The notes under the pieces were generated by a model, which was not told the DNA's origin, did not search any database, and was given only the letters and a program-made list of their open reading frames with translations. 64,000 nt of DNA. It comes from Mycteria americana. Lineage: Eukaryota > Chordata > Aves > Ciconiiformes > Ciconiidae. Below, one piece after another: positions 13,101 to 23,515 of this stretch (positions are counted from its first letter, which is position 1; each line of letters starts with the position of its first letter). Position numbers and translations under genes: made by a program. The stretch covers positions 54,436,001 through 54,500,000 of the forward strand of contig NC_134369.1 in assembly GCF_035582795.1 (NCBI RefSeq). Direction: 5' to 3'.

Positions 13101-14563
13101 GAGACTCTTATTACAATTAGAAGTTCTCTCAAATAAGACACCAAAACTTAGAGGTGATTTTGCCAGTTTTGACCATGGGCTGTCTAGAGCTGTACGTCTC
13201 ATGCGCTATATCTACTAGGAAAATGGTTTGAATTTAAAAGAGCTTTTACAAAGATGTGAAAAACTTAATGAAACTTTTCTAGTCTTTGAAAGATGCAATC
13301 ATTAATCAGAGTATCTATGAATGTGGGGATGGAGGTGGTCTGCGGGAGGATGTCCTTAACCTAGCCAGGGAGCCAGCAGAGCTCTTGGGGCTGAGGAGAG
13401 CTGGACTGTGGAGCTCCACATACCCAGAGGAAAGCAAATGAGCAAATGCTCTGCCATGCCAAATTAAGACACAGAGTTCATTGTGGGTCAGATCCTGTGA
13501 CTGCTTCATCACTGTGGTTGAGTTCAGCAGTGGAGTGAACCTCCAGAATAGGGATCTAACACAGATTATAACAAGTTATAGTTACAGTCTATTCAAGTTA
13601 AGAAATAAAGAATAGTAGGACAGATTTCCAAAGATAATTCATATGTAAAAATCAGATAAACATCTATTGTGCCTAAGCTCTACTGTTTCCAAGAAAGCAT
13701 TTTCCATTGTTTTGACAGTTCTCACTGGCTGATTTGTTCTTAGTTAGACTCTCTTCATCCCAGAAAATTCACCACTTAGCTAGAAAAAAACCCCAAGTGG
13801 TCCAGGAAAAGGGTACACATTCACCTATAAACCAGGCCTGGCAGATTATCAGGGATAACTAGGGCGTATAGAAAAGGTTTTACATTTCTGCCATCTGGTA
13901 CCACAGTCCTAATGATCCACATTCCCCATGGAAATGGCCTTAGGGCAGCATGCTTGTTCCTTGATATAGATCTTCCACATGCACTTTTATCCTGCAGAAG
14001 GCAAGAAGGGCTTTCTTTGCCAGATCTCTATTGCCAGTAAGTCTTCAACACCACTGCTGTAATGGAGCATTACCTGATGTTCTTGTCACGTTAAATATAT
14101 TCAGACTGGTTTTATTTCCTCTTTCTTTTCTCCTGTTCCCATGGATGTTGTCCATTTTTGAAACACTATTACTAAAATAGCAGTTGGCTGCAAAAAGTTT
14201 GATGAAATCTTATTTTAGTCTTATATGCAGTCTGTCAAAATCCACATTCTTCTGAAATGGGATTGTTTTGCTACGATTTCTTTTTTATAGAATAAAACTG
14301 GAAAAAAGTTCAGCCAGTGTTGAAAAAACCTTTTGACATTTTTGGAATAGAATACAGCAGTGTTCTGTATTGAAACAATAGCAGGTTATCCCTCTGCAGA
14401 GGAGAGATAAGAAGTATTGTAAATGCTTAATATCAAGAACATCAAAAGCTGGCTAATGACCTAAAAATCAAAAATTAATTGTTTAAAAATGGAAACACAG
14501 ACATTCACTGAACATAAATTGAAGTGATTTGCAGATAACATCAGAAAATCTGAGGCATAAAAT
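7136..14563. other. noncoding stretch, no gene seen
   Basis: Seven kilobases of A+T-rich DNA have no recognised gene. A purine-rich tract lies at about 8466-8512 and a run of twelve T at 10464-10475. A 23-bp segment at 12066-12088 is repeated with a few changes at 12098-12120. Open frames do not exceed about 121 codons (12367-12732, plus) and show no known domain. No splice-flanked exon could be supported. Confidence 0.55.
12066..12120. repeat. small imperfect direct repeat
   Basis: The segment starting gctacgtaccgatcacc at 12066-12088 recurs as gctatgtactgatcacc at 12098-12120, a spacing of 32 bp. Three or so substitutions separate the copies. It looks like a local slippage or microduplication event with no coding content. 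Confidence 0.7.
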
Positions 14564-15345
14564 GAGCTGCAACCAGCAAAGGACATAAGAGGCAGTGAGA
14601 AAAGCTTTTATAAATACATTCAGGATATAAGATGGAGAGCATTTCACTGGTCTTAAGCAGGAATGGTGAAAAATGTATTAAGGAATGTAAAAGGACAAAG
14701 TGTGCAGTGCCTGAGCCTTCATAAAAAGAGTAGCTGTGACCAGATTCTTAGCACATTTCAGTGGTCTGGAACACCGGCTAGAATTAGGAGAGACAGGTAG
14801 CAAATATTTAGCTAAGACACATGTGCATGATAATGGAGCGTGCTGAAATTCATCTTAGCAGATTAAGAAATAATTGAAACAATCTGAACCACTTTGAGGA
14901 CACACAGAGGACTGACGAGAACAACTATAGTGCTCTTCCACAGAAAGGGAAAAGGAGAAGCTGGAAAATTGTAGGCTAGTCAGCTTAAGTTTAATACCTG
15001 GAAAGATACCACAACAAAATGTGAAACACTCTGTGTATAAGCATCTAGAGACATAAACACGATAAGAAACAGCCAGTTTGTATTTATCAAAATAAAGTGT
15101 GTTAAACCAAGCTAACTTCCTTCCAAGTGAATAACTTGGCTTTTTGGAATAACTCGCCTTTTTGGGTGGAGGAAGGTAGTAGAGGAAATGGATGTTCAGT
15201 TTAGTGAAGTTGTTGCAGTCTCAGACAACCTTCACAAGCAAACTCAGGGAAGGTGGCCTCTATTATATCACCATAAAATAAGCCTGTCAGCTGTGGAAAA
15301 GGCCTGCTCAAAGAATAGTCAATAGTATTCTCATTCCAGTTTGAA
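14564..15345 (+). pseudogene. decayed LINE reverse-transcriptase relic (CR1/L2-like)
   Basis: This is an old, frameshifted fragment of a non-LTR retrotransposon ORF2, sense on the plus strand. At 14564 one frame reads ELQPAKDIRGSEKSFYKYI, resembling the linker before the polymerase domain. At 14967-15005 another frame reads NCRLVSLSLIPGK, matching the 'NYRPVSL..IPGK' block at the start of the reverse-transcriptase core. At 15071-15100 a third frame reads SQFVFIKIKC, matching the 'SQHGFIK.KSC' block. Nucleotide similarity then continues weakly past the catalytic-aspartate region to about 15345. Stops and frame changes between the blocks show it is long dead. CR1 versus L2-type assignment is uncertain. 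Confidence 0.72.
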
Positions 15346-16233
15346 ATTGCGCCAGCTTTTGAAATACTGAAATCCTTCACAGTGTGGAGCTTCTGTTCTC
15401 AGCACACCTGTAAGGGGAAGGGGTCATTTCTAGCCAGCAGCGAGAGCAGCCCTGTGCAGAGGAAGTGTGCCAGACCATACCTGCGGTTATCACAGGACAA
15501 ACTGATGGAGCTCGAGGCAGATGGTTAGTCTGGAAGCTCTAAAACATCCTTGCAGGAGAGCCACCACTAAGCCAGCTCTCTGCCTGTGCAGGGTGACTGG
15601 TGCCGTCAGGGCAGAGGGAAGTAGCCACGACTGAGTTCCAGTGATTGTCAGCGACAGTCAGTGCAATTAGCAGTTTTATCTCCAACTATAAACCAAATTA
15701 TTCCTAGGAAATAGTGGTTAATATTGCGCTACGTCACTGTGGCATCTGGCTATGCTTGAGTTTCTCTTCCCTGGTACCCTTTGGTCTGAAGATCCTATGA
15801 CTTTGACAGGTGGAAAAAATGCCTCTCTCAGAGGGCACCTCAAAAAGCACATTGTTCAGCATGTCAGTAGAAAGGAAGGAGACAAATATCAGTCTCATAC
15901 CGTTGAGGTACAGCAAACAAATTCAGTCTGGTTGTACCAGCCCCGTGACGAATGTCTGGTAACACTTAGTCCCACATGGGAAAGGCACATGCCCATGTAA
16001 ATTCATCCAGCTGGTCTCTACTGTTTATAATTTAAAGTATCTACAACTTTATCAAAATATTCACCGATTCACAGATTGTACAATAATATATTTATACTAA
16101 TTCACAGTGACTGAATTGATACTTTCAGGTCATTAACTACAAGTCCTAAATTTTGATATCAATGAAATTCCCATAAAATAGATAATTTGGGAAGAATGAA
16201 GGGCTTTTTTGAATACATAACGTATTATTTTGC
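15346..16233. other. noncoding stretch, no gene seen
   Basis: Nothing recognisable. An 82-codon open frame at 15752-16000 (plus) overlaps a 60-codon one on the opposite strand, and neither resembles a known protein. The sequence may include further decayed LINE material downstream of the relic, but I cannot support it. Confidence 0.5.
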
Positions 16234-16277
16234 ACATGTACATTTGTTTACAAAGACATGTACATTTGTTTACAAAG
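16234..16277. repeat. perfect 2 x 22 bp tandem duplication
   Basis: A 22-bp unit beginning acatgtacatttg at 16234 is repeated without change from 16256 to 16277. Perfect identity implies a recent duplication or strong constraint. The unit contains tgtttac, which resembles a forkhead-factor binding core, so the duplication doubles that site; this functional reading is inference. Confidence 0.9.
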
Positions 16278-16340
16278 AGTATCAATAAATTACTTATTAT
16301 TATATTGCTAAGTTACTGATCTTCACAACTAAGCTACATG

Positions 16341-16443
16341 AACTGAGCAATTAACTGAGCAATTGAGGCACATGCAGTCCCCTATAGTAACTTTAGCTGA
16401 CAGGCTGCCATAGTTAATTGGATCACATTGGATTGGATCACAT
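16341..16443. repeat. two further small direct duplications
   Basis: The 12-mer aactgagcaatt occurs back to back at 16341-16352 and 16353-16364. The 12-mer attggatcacat occurs at 16417-16428 and again at 16432-16443. Both are perfect and lie within 200 bp of the 22-bp tandem pair at 16234-16277. Confidence 0.85.
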
Positions 16444-17927
16444 GTGCCTAAGCCCTGTATTACATCTGGATGTAGTCCACTATATTTTTATACATCTTTC
16501 CCAAACTTTTCTATGCTTCCTTATTAATATATAGTAATAGTCCTTTACTAATAAAAGCAGTTAAGACTGTTCCTTTTCTTGTCTTTAAAAACAGGAGATC
16601 AAGTAATAGGTTCTATTCTTACCGTGAAGTAAAAATACATCTTTAATAATAAATATTCTGTGACTAAAATGCTTCTTTTTCTATCAGCTTTCCTATGGGT
16701 CATTTTCTTTCAATAAGCAAGGTCAGGGACAGCTACTAGACCGTGCAAGACTAATCTCTCCCTCAGGAGGCTTTTAAATTATAACTCACCTTATCTGATT
16801 TAAGTTCAAGTAGAAACTGATCTATAGGTTCTGCTTGTGGCCTTTGTGGTGTCACAGAAATTAGGTTATTAGCAAGAGTCACCTAAGGGCTTGTCTACAG
16901 GGGACACTCAAAAAAAGGGGTAAGATTTCATCCAAAGGCAAAGGGTACAAAGGCAGAATGCCTGTAATTAACAACCAGTTAAGACAAAGGTGTAATGGCA
17001 GGTGACTGCCCCATCTTAAACAGCAAGTGTTACGACATCTTTGGCTTCTTAGATTCCTGCTCTCAGCTTGATGGAGAGCAGGGAAGGTAGGAATCTTCAT
17101 CACAAGTCCAAACTACAGCCCATATTCATTACCTTTGAGTCAACAGCAAGGTGTTTTACAAAATTTGCTTCTGTGTCCCCAGCAAAGTAGTACCACCTAC
17201 ATAGGCCAAACAACTTTACATAAAATATGATTTGTTCTGTGGGGCTTGGAGGGGAAGAAGTGTAATGACAGGAGTCTAAAATTGCCATGTCAAGTCATCA
17301 TCCAGCCAAAGCCATTCTTAGCTAGAAAGGACCTGCAGCAGAAGAGGCAGTAGCTCAGCAGAAAGATATTAGAAAACAGTCAAGAGGTCAAGGAGAAAGG
17401 GAAAAATAAACCTCTGGTTTTGTCCACTTCCAGCATTCTAAAGAAATCTTCTCGGGTGTCTCCTCCCTCATTCATTGGTAGCAATGACAGAAATGCTAAT
17501 GTAAAAAGAGTTTGTGAGTGTTTGTACTACAGGTTAAGTTGATAAAGGGGACAAGTGGCTTTTTTTTCCACCATACTATGTACTGACTGAATGTCAAGGT
17601 AATAGAGAGCTGCAGCCCCTGAGGCACTAGAAAGTTCACTATTGCTGACACCACTGCTGAGACCTCATTAGGGATGACTTGCAGCTCAGGAATTTGCTAT
17701 TGTGAATGTGTGCCTGATCTCTGGATTCAACAGACTCATCAGTCATTCCTCTGTAGCACTTATTTCTCTTTGTCCTCCCAGCCTTAGCTGCCTCTTGTGA
17801 CTGACTAAAATTTCAATGAATACTTTCATCAACTTTAGGACAAGAGGGCCTCTGGTTTACTCTTCACAATATTGCAAGGTCCTGGCATTTGCCAATTTGT
17901 GTGGAGCAAGCTACACTAGAATTTAAG
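16444..17927. other. noncoding stretch, no gene seen
   Basis: A+T-rich sequence without a recognised gene. A short segment at 16886-16902 (agggcttgtctacaggg) is reminiscent of the end of an ancient sauropsid DNA-transposon relic, but nothing around it supports a full element. Open frames are at most 74 codons. Confidence 0.5.
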
Positions 17928-18036
17928 TTTGAAATATGGGCTATGTGTCTTAGGAATTTAATTATAATAACCTCAAGGACAGTGTTTTGAATAGTTCTCC
18001 CAAACTAATTAGCTGACTGGCTTTTTAAAGCTTAAC
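17928..18036. repeat. paired noncoding segment, copy A
   Basis: This segment aligns without gaps to 20514-20605 over 92 positions at a constant offset of 2586 bp; my hand count gives 70 identities (about 76%). The best block is aattataataacctca at 17960-17975, identical in copy B, followed by a shared ttttgaa and by ctaattagctgactg (18005-18019), one base different in copy B. Similarity continues with small indels to about 18036. It contains homeodomain-like TAAT cores. It could be an ancient dispersed repeat, or a duplicated conserved noncoding element; the sequence alone cannot decide. Confidence 0.75.
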
Positions 18037-20513
18037 TGTTAATAATTTTATTGTCACAGATAATAATTTGGAATGCAGCTAACAATCAGTGTAATTATAT
18101 CCTTCACTAATTTTTCAATAGGTAAGCCTTATCAAGATAATAGGTCTGATCATCCTTTGCATTAGCTGCCATGCTGCATTGTTATTGGGCTTTGGAAGCC
18201 TCAGGAAAAAGCAAAACCTGGTTTGGGCAAACATCTCTCAGTGTCTGCAAAGTTTCCTTTCCCCTGTTTTCTCACCATCACTCTTTGCTATCACAAAACT
18301 CTTTGGTGCTAACTCCAATATATCAGAAACCTTCTCATGCTTCTTTCAGGACAAAAACTACTGGCTAGCATTAGAAAACACAATTTCACATTGTAGGATC
18401 AGAAAAGGGAGGCAAGTAAATGTTCAAATTTTGGGGGTTTTTTTGGACACACCTAAAAATTAGAGAAAGTTGAGAGGCAATATTAAGTGAAGCAGGAATG
18501 ATTGTGCATGGGAAGTTAATGAATTAAGAATCATACGATAACCTTGATTTACCCAGAAAACAACAGCTTAACTGACTAAATGATTTTTATTTGAGATCTT
18601 TAGGAATCCAAACAATTTTAGAAGTTGTCTGCAGCTTTGACAAAACCACATCTCAGAAATTCAGGGCATGTGATAACCAAAGATGAGCACTCTGTCTAGA
18701 ACAGAACTTAGTAACTTCCCGCTCTGATGTTACAGTCTAAAAAGCAGTTACTTTTAACTTACCCTTAAAAATCAAGCTTGTGCAGAACTTACAATGTAAT
18801 TCCTGCTCTTAGTCTTGCACTTCACTGACATTCAGTGCCAATACAGTTCCTTCTATCCATATGCTTTTTACATATGGACTGATGGACTTGTTATCACTGA
18901 GAACCAAATGCTGAAGTCCTCACTTAGCATCTAGCCAACATTTCCTCAGGATGAAGTCAGTGGAAGTTTTGAGGTAGGTATGAGTAAAATGCTGACTGAG
19001 GATGCTACCACAGAGCACAAAGTATAAGTAAGTGAATTGACATTGCTCTTTCATTTGAATGAAATACACTGAACCAAGAGGCACAGCTGAACAAAGTAGG
19101 TCTCAAATGCTAGTAACTCAGTCCCACTGGACTTTAATTTTACCTACTCAGTTACATGACTTTAATTCAATTGCCATTAAACAACTGGTGCTGATGTCTT
19201 TTTGACTGAAGCAAATACGGCATAAATTTTATGAGACAAAACAATATAGATGCCACCATAATCTTATTTTAGGATTTTATTTCTAATTTAAACTCTGTAG
19301 GCCATGGTGGGCAACTGTATTTACAAGTTGGGGGATTGTTGACAGCAGGAGAATGTAGTTGGTTCAGGAATGTTTATTAAAAAGCAGCCTTGGTAAATCA
19401 TTTAGCAGAGCATTGAGGATTAAGCAAACTACTCAGCCTGAATCCACACTGCCTGCAAATCTGATGTTTATAGAGGTCTCTGTACTGCCCAGACCTTTAG
19501 CGAACTATTTTTAGTGGCTAATTGTCCAGCTGCATTACATCTTCACCTAGATTCTCTTTCTTAGCCAAAAGGAAATTGAACCCCTGAGGAAGCAGAAAAA
19601 CCAAGCTGAATATTAAATTACACTGGAAGTGCTGGAGTAGTGGGATATAAATGTCTTGCAAAAAAATGAAACTGAAAAACTCATCACAGGAAAATCTATC
19701 TATTTTTAGGGGGGGCATTTTTTTTAAAAAAGATTGAACTTGTCTGTGAGAGTGTGTTGAAAAAGCATATCTAAGGGCTTTTGTGGTGGGATAAAGCAAC
19801 AAAGAGATAAATTAAAGACCGGCTTTTAAAAAGCAGATTAGAACAGTAAGAGATAAATGCAAATGAAGGGTCGAAGCAGCATGAAGCCAAGAGAGCAAGG
19901 ATGTGTGGAAAGCCCAGGGGAGGATGGAGGAATGGATAAAAGACATGCTGGATCAGAGGCTTGAGCTGTTATAGCAGCATCACGGAGGGCTGGATGAGAT
20001 ACGGGCTCCTGTCAGTGGTGGTTTAGGAGTAGTAGTTTTGCCTGAACCAGGCTGACATTTCCTCAGATGTGTTTATCAACCCTGTTTGAGGGCAGCTGGC
20101 CCCTGGCACTTTGCAGCTCTGAGGGGAGGAGCAAGAATTGATTCTTCATGATTGATGTTGCTGTGCTTGAATGCAGTCACTAATTCCTCTGCACAGCAAG
20201 TTCCCCTCATTCCTGAAGTACAGCTGGAACACAGCCTGTCTGGGCTATACGGGGCTGTATACTGTAACAGCCCCCGTTTATGAGGGACACCTGTAATACT
20301 TCAGCAGTCCGCTTTTTTATCAGCTGGCTGGAGGGGAATTGAGCAGACATGCTGTCGTGCTAAGCAAGCTATGCAGAATGGGGCAGAGAGATGAAAATCA
20401 CAGTGAAAACTACGCATTAAAAATCCCTGATTCTAATGTCAAGGGTTTATCTGCACAGTTTCTATCTTCACAGACTCGGCCCTGTGCTGAGATTTCTCCT
20501 CTGCTGCTCAGAA
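18037..20513. other. noncoding stretch between paired segments
   Basis: No gene is recognised. The part just after copy A (18037-18180) is rich in TAAT words and looks like the kind of sequence found in conserved noncoding elements, though conservation cannot be measured here. A possible decayed palindromic repeat lies at 18905-18995. A short poly-G/A junction near 19711 is the only simple repeat. Confidence 0.5.
18905..18995. repeat. possible decayed palindromic ancient repeat
   Basis: Two arms meet near 18950. The left arm includes ctgaagtcctcacttagc and the right arm includes gaagtcagtggaagttttg followed by atgagtaaaatgctga; the right arm's reverse complement resembles the left arm, with many mismatches. 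The right arm also resembles, from memory, an inverted-repeat element common in turtle and crocodile genomes. The match is loose and the call is tentative. Confidence 0.3.
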
Positions 20514-20622
20514 CTTGGAATGTGGGCTACTTGTGTTAGCACTTCAATTATAATAACCTCACAGGCAACGTTTTGAAAAGCTTCACTGAACTAATTGGCT
20601 GACTGACATTTTTAAGCTAAAC
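20514..20622. repeat. paired noncoding segment, copy B
   Basis: Partner of 17928-18036 in the same orientation. The 16-base block aattataataacctca lies at 20546-20561 and the ctaattggctgactg block at 20591-20605. The gapless alignment over 92 bp with equal spacing between blocks argues for common descent and not convergent A+T-rich composition. No coding frame is shared between the copies, and no third copy was noticed in the window. Confidence 0.75.
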
Positions 20623-22841
20623 AAGCAGCAGTGGTGTTGCAGCACGTCACAGCTAGCACGCTGTCTCCAGTTACATCTCTGTTGCTGTGCTCGCTCAGGA
20701 CTCTAGCTCTCCGTCAAACACTAACTCCGTTATCATCCACAAGGCCCCCATTTTGGGTTTCTCCCTGGCTCAAAACTGGAACAAGCAAACCGCTTCACCA
20801 AGTGGGAAGCGTGAGCCCAGAAGGACCAGCTCGGGCTCACAGGCTGCGTGTTGGACTCGGTGAGCTCAAGCTTCCAGAAACCAGCCATAAGGTACAGTTG
20901 GAGCAAAGCATGAGAGGTTCAGTTTGGGCTGAAAAAGCCAGCCCATGGTGCTGGACACTGACTTGGATGTCAAGCTCCTGAACTCCGTATTGCTGCACTT
21001 TCCCAGATATTGGTACCTAACATGGACAATTTGCAGCTCACTCAGGTATTTCACCACTTCTGAGAATCACATTGATGGCAACACAAAAGTTGCCACAGAG
21101 CCTTTGAAATATGGTCTGACTTTTTTAAAAAAGCAGACATGTTTCCCCTCTGAGTACACAGAGCAGGCGGCAGAAACACACTGCTCAGGCCAGCACCCAG
21201 CAGAAATGTTCTCAAGGGGCACCCAGGTGATTTTAGAACAGTTATGACAGCACTTTCCAGTTTTGTTCCCGCTGTTCTGCTGGTAAGGAGCCTGCAGTTA
21301 TTAAGCAGTTAATTATAACTTCTGAACAAGTTTTTTTTCCCAATAAATCCAGCCTGGCTAGTTAAAAAAAATCTAGTAGACTCAAATGGCCCTTCTTTGC
21401 AAGGTGAAGCGAACGCTCTGCTGGCACACACACATCTGATTGCCCTGGAGATCTGCTGCACATGCACCGTGATTGCCATTTTTAAAGTTTTATACTGAAT
21501 AACGGCTGCTATTACTCAGTGAAAGAGGACCCACGTATACCAGCATTTCCATCAGCCTCATGGGACAATAGATCTGCAGAGCCCAGGAAACTCATTAAAT
21601 ATAAGGAAAAATATAAAAGTCACAGGAAAACCACCCTTCTGTTCAAAACATGAAAGAAGCAGGGAGAGCTTTCTCATACCTCTTCCCAGTAGCCTGCTGA
21701 CTGGAAGGGTGTGTTACCAAAGGCAGGGCTCTCCGCACCAGAAATCAACGCTCTTTCTGATTCACTAAAAACGTTTACAGTTTAACTGAGTAATGATCAA
21801 AAAGCAGTGGACAATCTATAATACAAATAACACCCAGAGTGATACCTGGATGCAAATACCATTGTTTCTTTGCAAATCCAAGATTTAAAAAAAACTTTCA
21901 TATTGAAGATCATCTGGTTTTACTCTTCCAACTACCAGTAGTCTTCATGGAAGCCCGCTTCTGCAAGTACGGTCGATACTCAACGTAGTCAGTTCCTAGG
22001 GATTTTTTTCATCTAGCTTCTAGAATAAAACAAGTTACAAGGAGCAACTGCAAGTACCTTGCTGCAAATTAAACATGCACATCCCAAGTTCTTACATCGA
22101 TAATTCTAAAATGACAAGCCCAAACAAAATGTGATACTCACATTACTCAATGCTTAAAAAGTTATAAATAGCTGAGGAATTTCTAATCTATAAGGAAGGT
22201 CTCTCACGGATTACACTTCAGTGTCTGAAATGTAAGCTTTCTCATGCTATTTACTTTGTTTTAAAAAACACACAGTGCTTTCAATGTAAATTAAGCATAG
22301 AAACTCTACATCCTTGTCTTGAGAAAGCCTCTACAGAGGATGTTGTTGTGTTTAAATTATAGTCTCTTTATTGCATAGTTCAACCGTATGGCTTTTCAAT
22401 GCTGTGTTTTATCAATCTAAAAAAATATTAGCATGTTGGTAGAGACAGCTGTCTCTATATGGCTGCTACATGCAGTGAGAAATACCCATGCTTGTGGGTT
22501 TGCTCTTTATTAATTTCTATTACAAATAGCTTTTGGTATGGATTAAAGTTCTTGCTGTGGTGATGCAATCAACAGCATCCGTCCTCTGAAGGGAATGAGC
22601 AGACACATTTGTAGCCTCTTTTCAGGAGGGAACGTATCGTGATTTGAGACTGCTTACATGTACAGGCACCACCGTCATTAGCAAGTCTCACAGATACAGC
22701 AAGGGGATTGCAAGCAACAGCATTCGTGTCCAAAAATAGTCTGTAACTTGGTGACCAAAAGGAACAACTTCTCTGTTTATCTTCAGAAGGAATGAATGTG
22801 CTTCACTTGTGAGAAGCCCATGCACAGGGTCTGTCTGAGAG

Positions 22842-22881
22842 GTAATCAGATATATGCAGACGGGTAGTCAGATACATGCAG
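22842..22881. repeat. small diverged tandem duplication
   Basis: An 18-bp word, gtaatcagatatatgcag (22842-22859), recurs as gtagtcagatacatgcag at 22864-22881, a period of 22 bp with two substitutions. It has no evident coding or structural role. Confidence 0.75.
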
Positions 22882-23469
22882 CATTAGGTAGTGTTCTGCC
22901 TGCTCTGTTGTCAGCAGAGCAGCCTCTCTGCTTTGAACAGAGGTTGACACAGTTGATACCAGCCTTATTTTATAGTAAAAGTTGTCTATTTACAGTCTCC
23001 GGATTAATTTATATTCATATTAAGGTAAGCTGGCACTGGATAAATGTAGAGAACCGGTCCTAGAGAAGCAGGCAAGAAAGATGAATTATCTTTTTATTTC
23101 TCCTAATACTTCAGGGTCGCATTGCTAAATTTTATTTAAGCTTCACCTTATCCCTAAGACTAGTTCTACTTGCATACTAATTTTTGGTCACCTGAAAGCC
23201 AGAAATATTGTAATAATCTGAAGAGTCCATTGAGTTTAGTGATGTCAGCAGGGATTTTTTTGTCTATACATAAGATGCATAGATTCTAAATGAACAGTGC
23301 TTCATCCTTTCTAAATTCAAGCTCTCTTGCTCGTTTTTATCCATTCTCAAGTCATAATAAATTACACACACAGAAGATTTTTAAAGGACCCTCCCCTCTA
23401 CTGCGCTATGCATTTCATTATATTCAAACCTATTGTATTGTGCCTAGATTCTGTACTGCCAGGACCTGG

Positions 23470-23515
23470 TGTTCCCATCATTAGATTATAAACTGCACGG
23501 AAAAAAGGCCATGTT
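23470..23515. repeat. possible ancient sauropsid repeat fragment
   Basis: The segment attagattataaactgcac, followed by an A-rich joint and ggccatgtttt, resembles the 'ttagattgtaagctc...ggcagggac' end of an old repeat known from reptile genomes. If so, it is in the opposite orientation to the better relic at 45373-45510. Only about 45 bp are recognisable. Confidence 0.3.

Noticed and set aside
13480..13530. Segment resembling part of a turtle inverted repeat
   Set aside because: Similarity is limited to a few short words and could be chance.
16886..16902. Terminus-like word of an ancient DNA transposon
   Set aside because: No matching opposite terminus or internal similarity was found.
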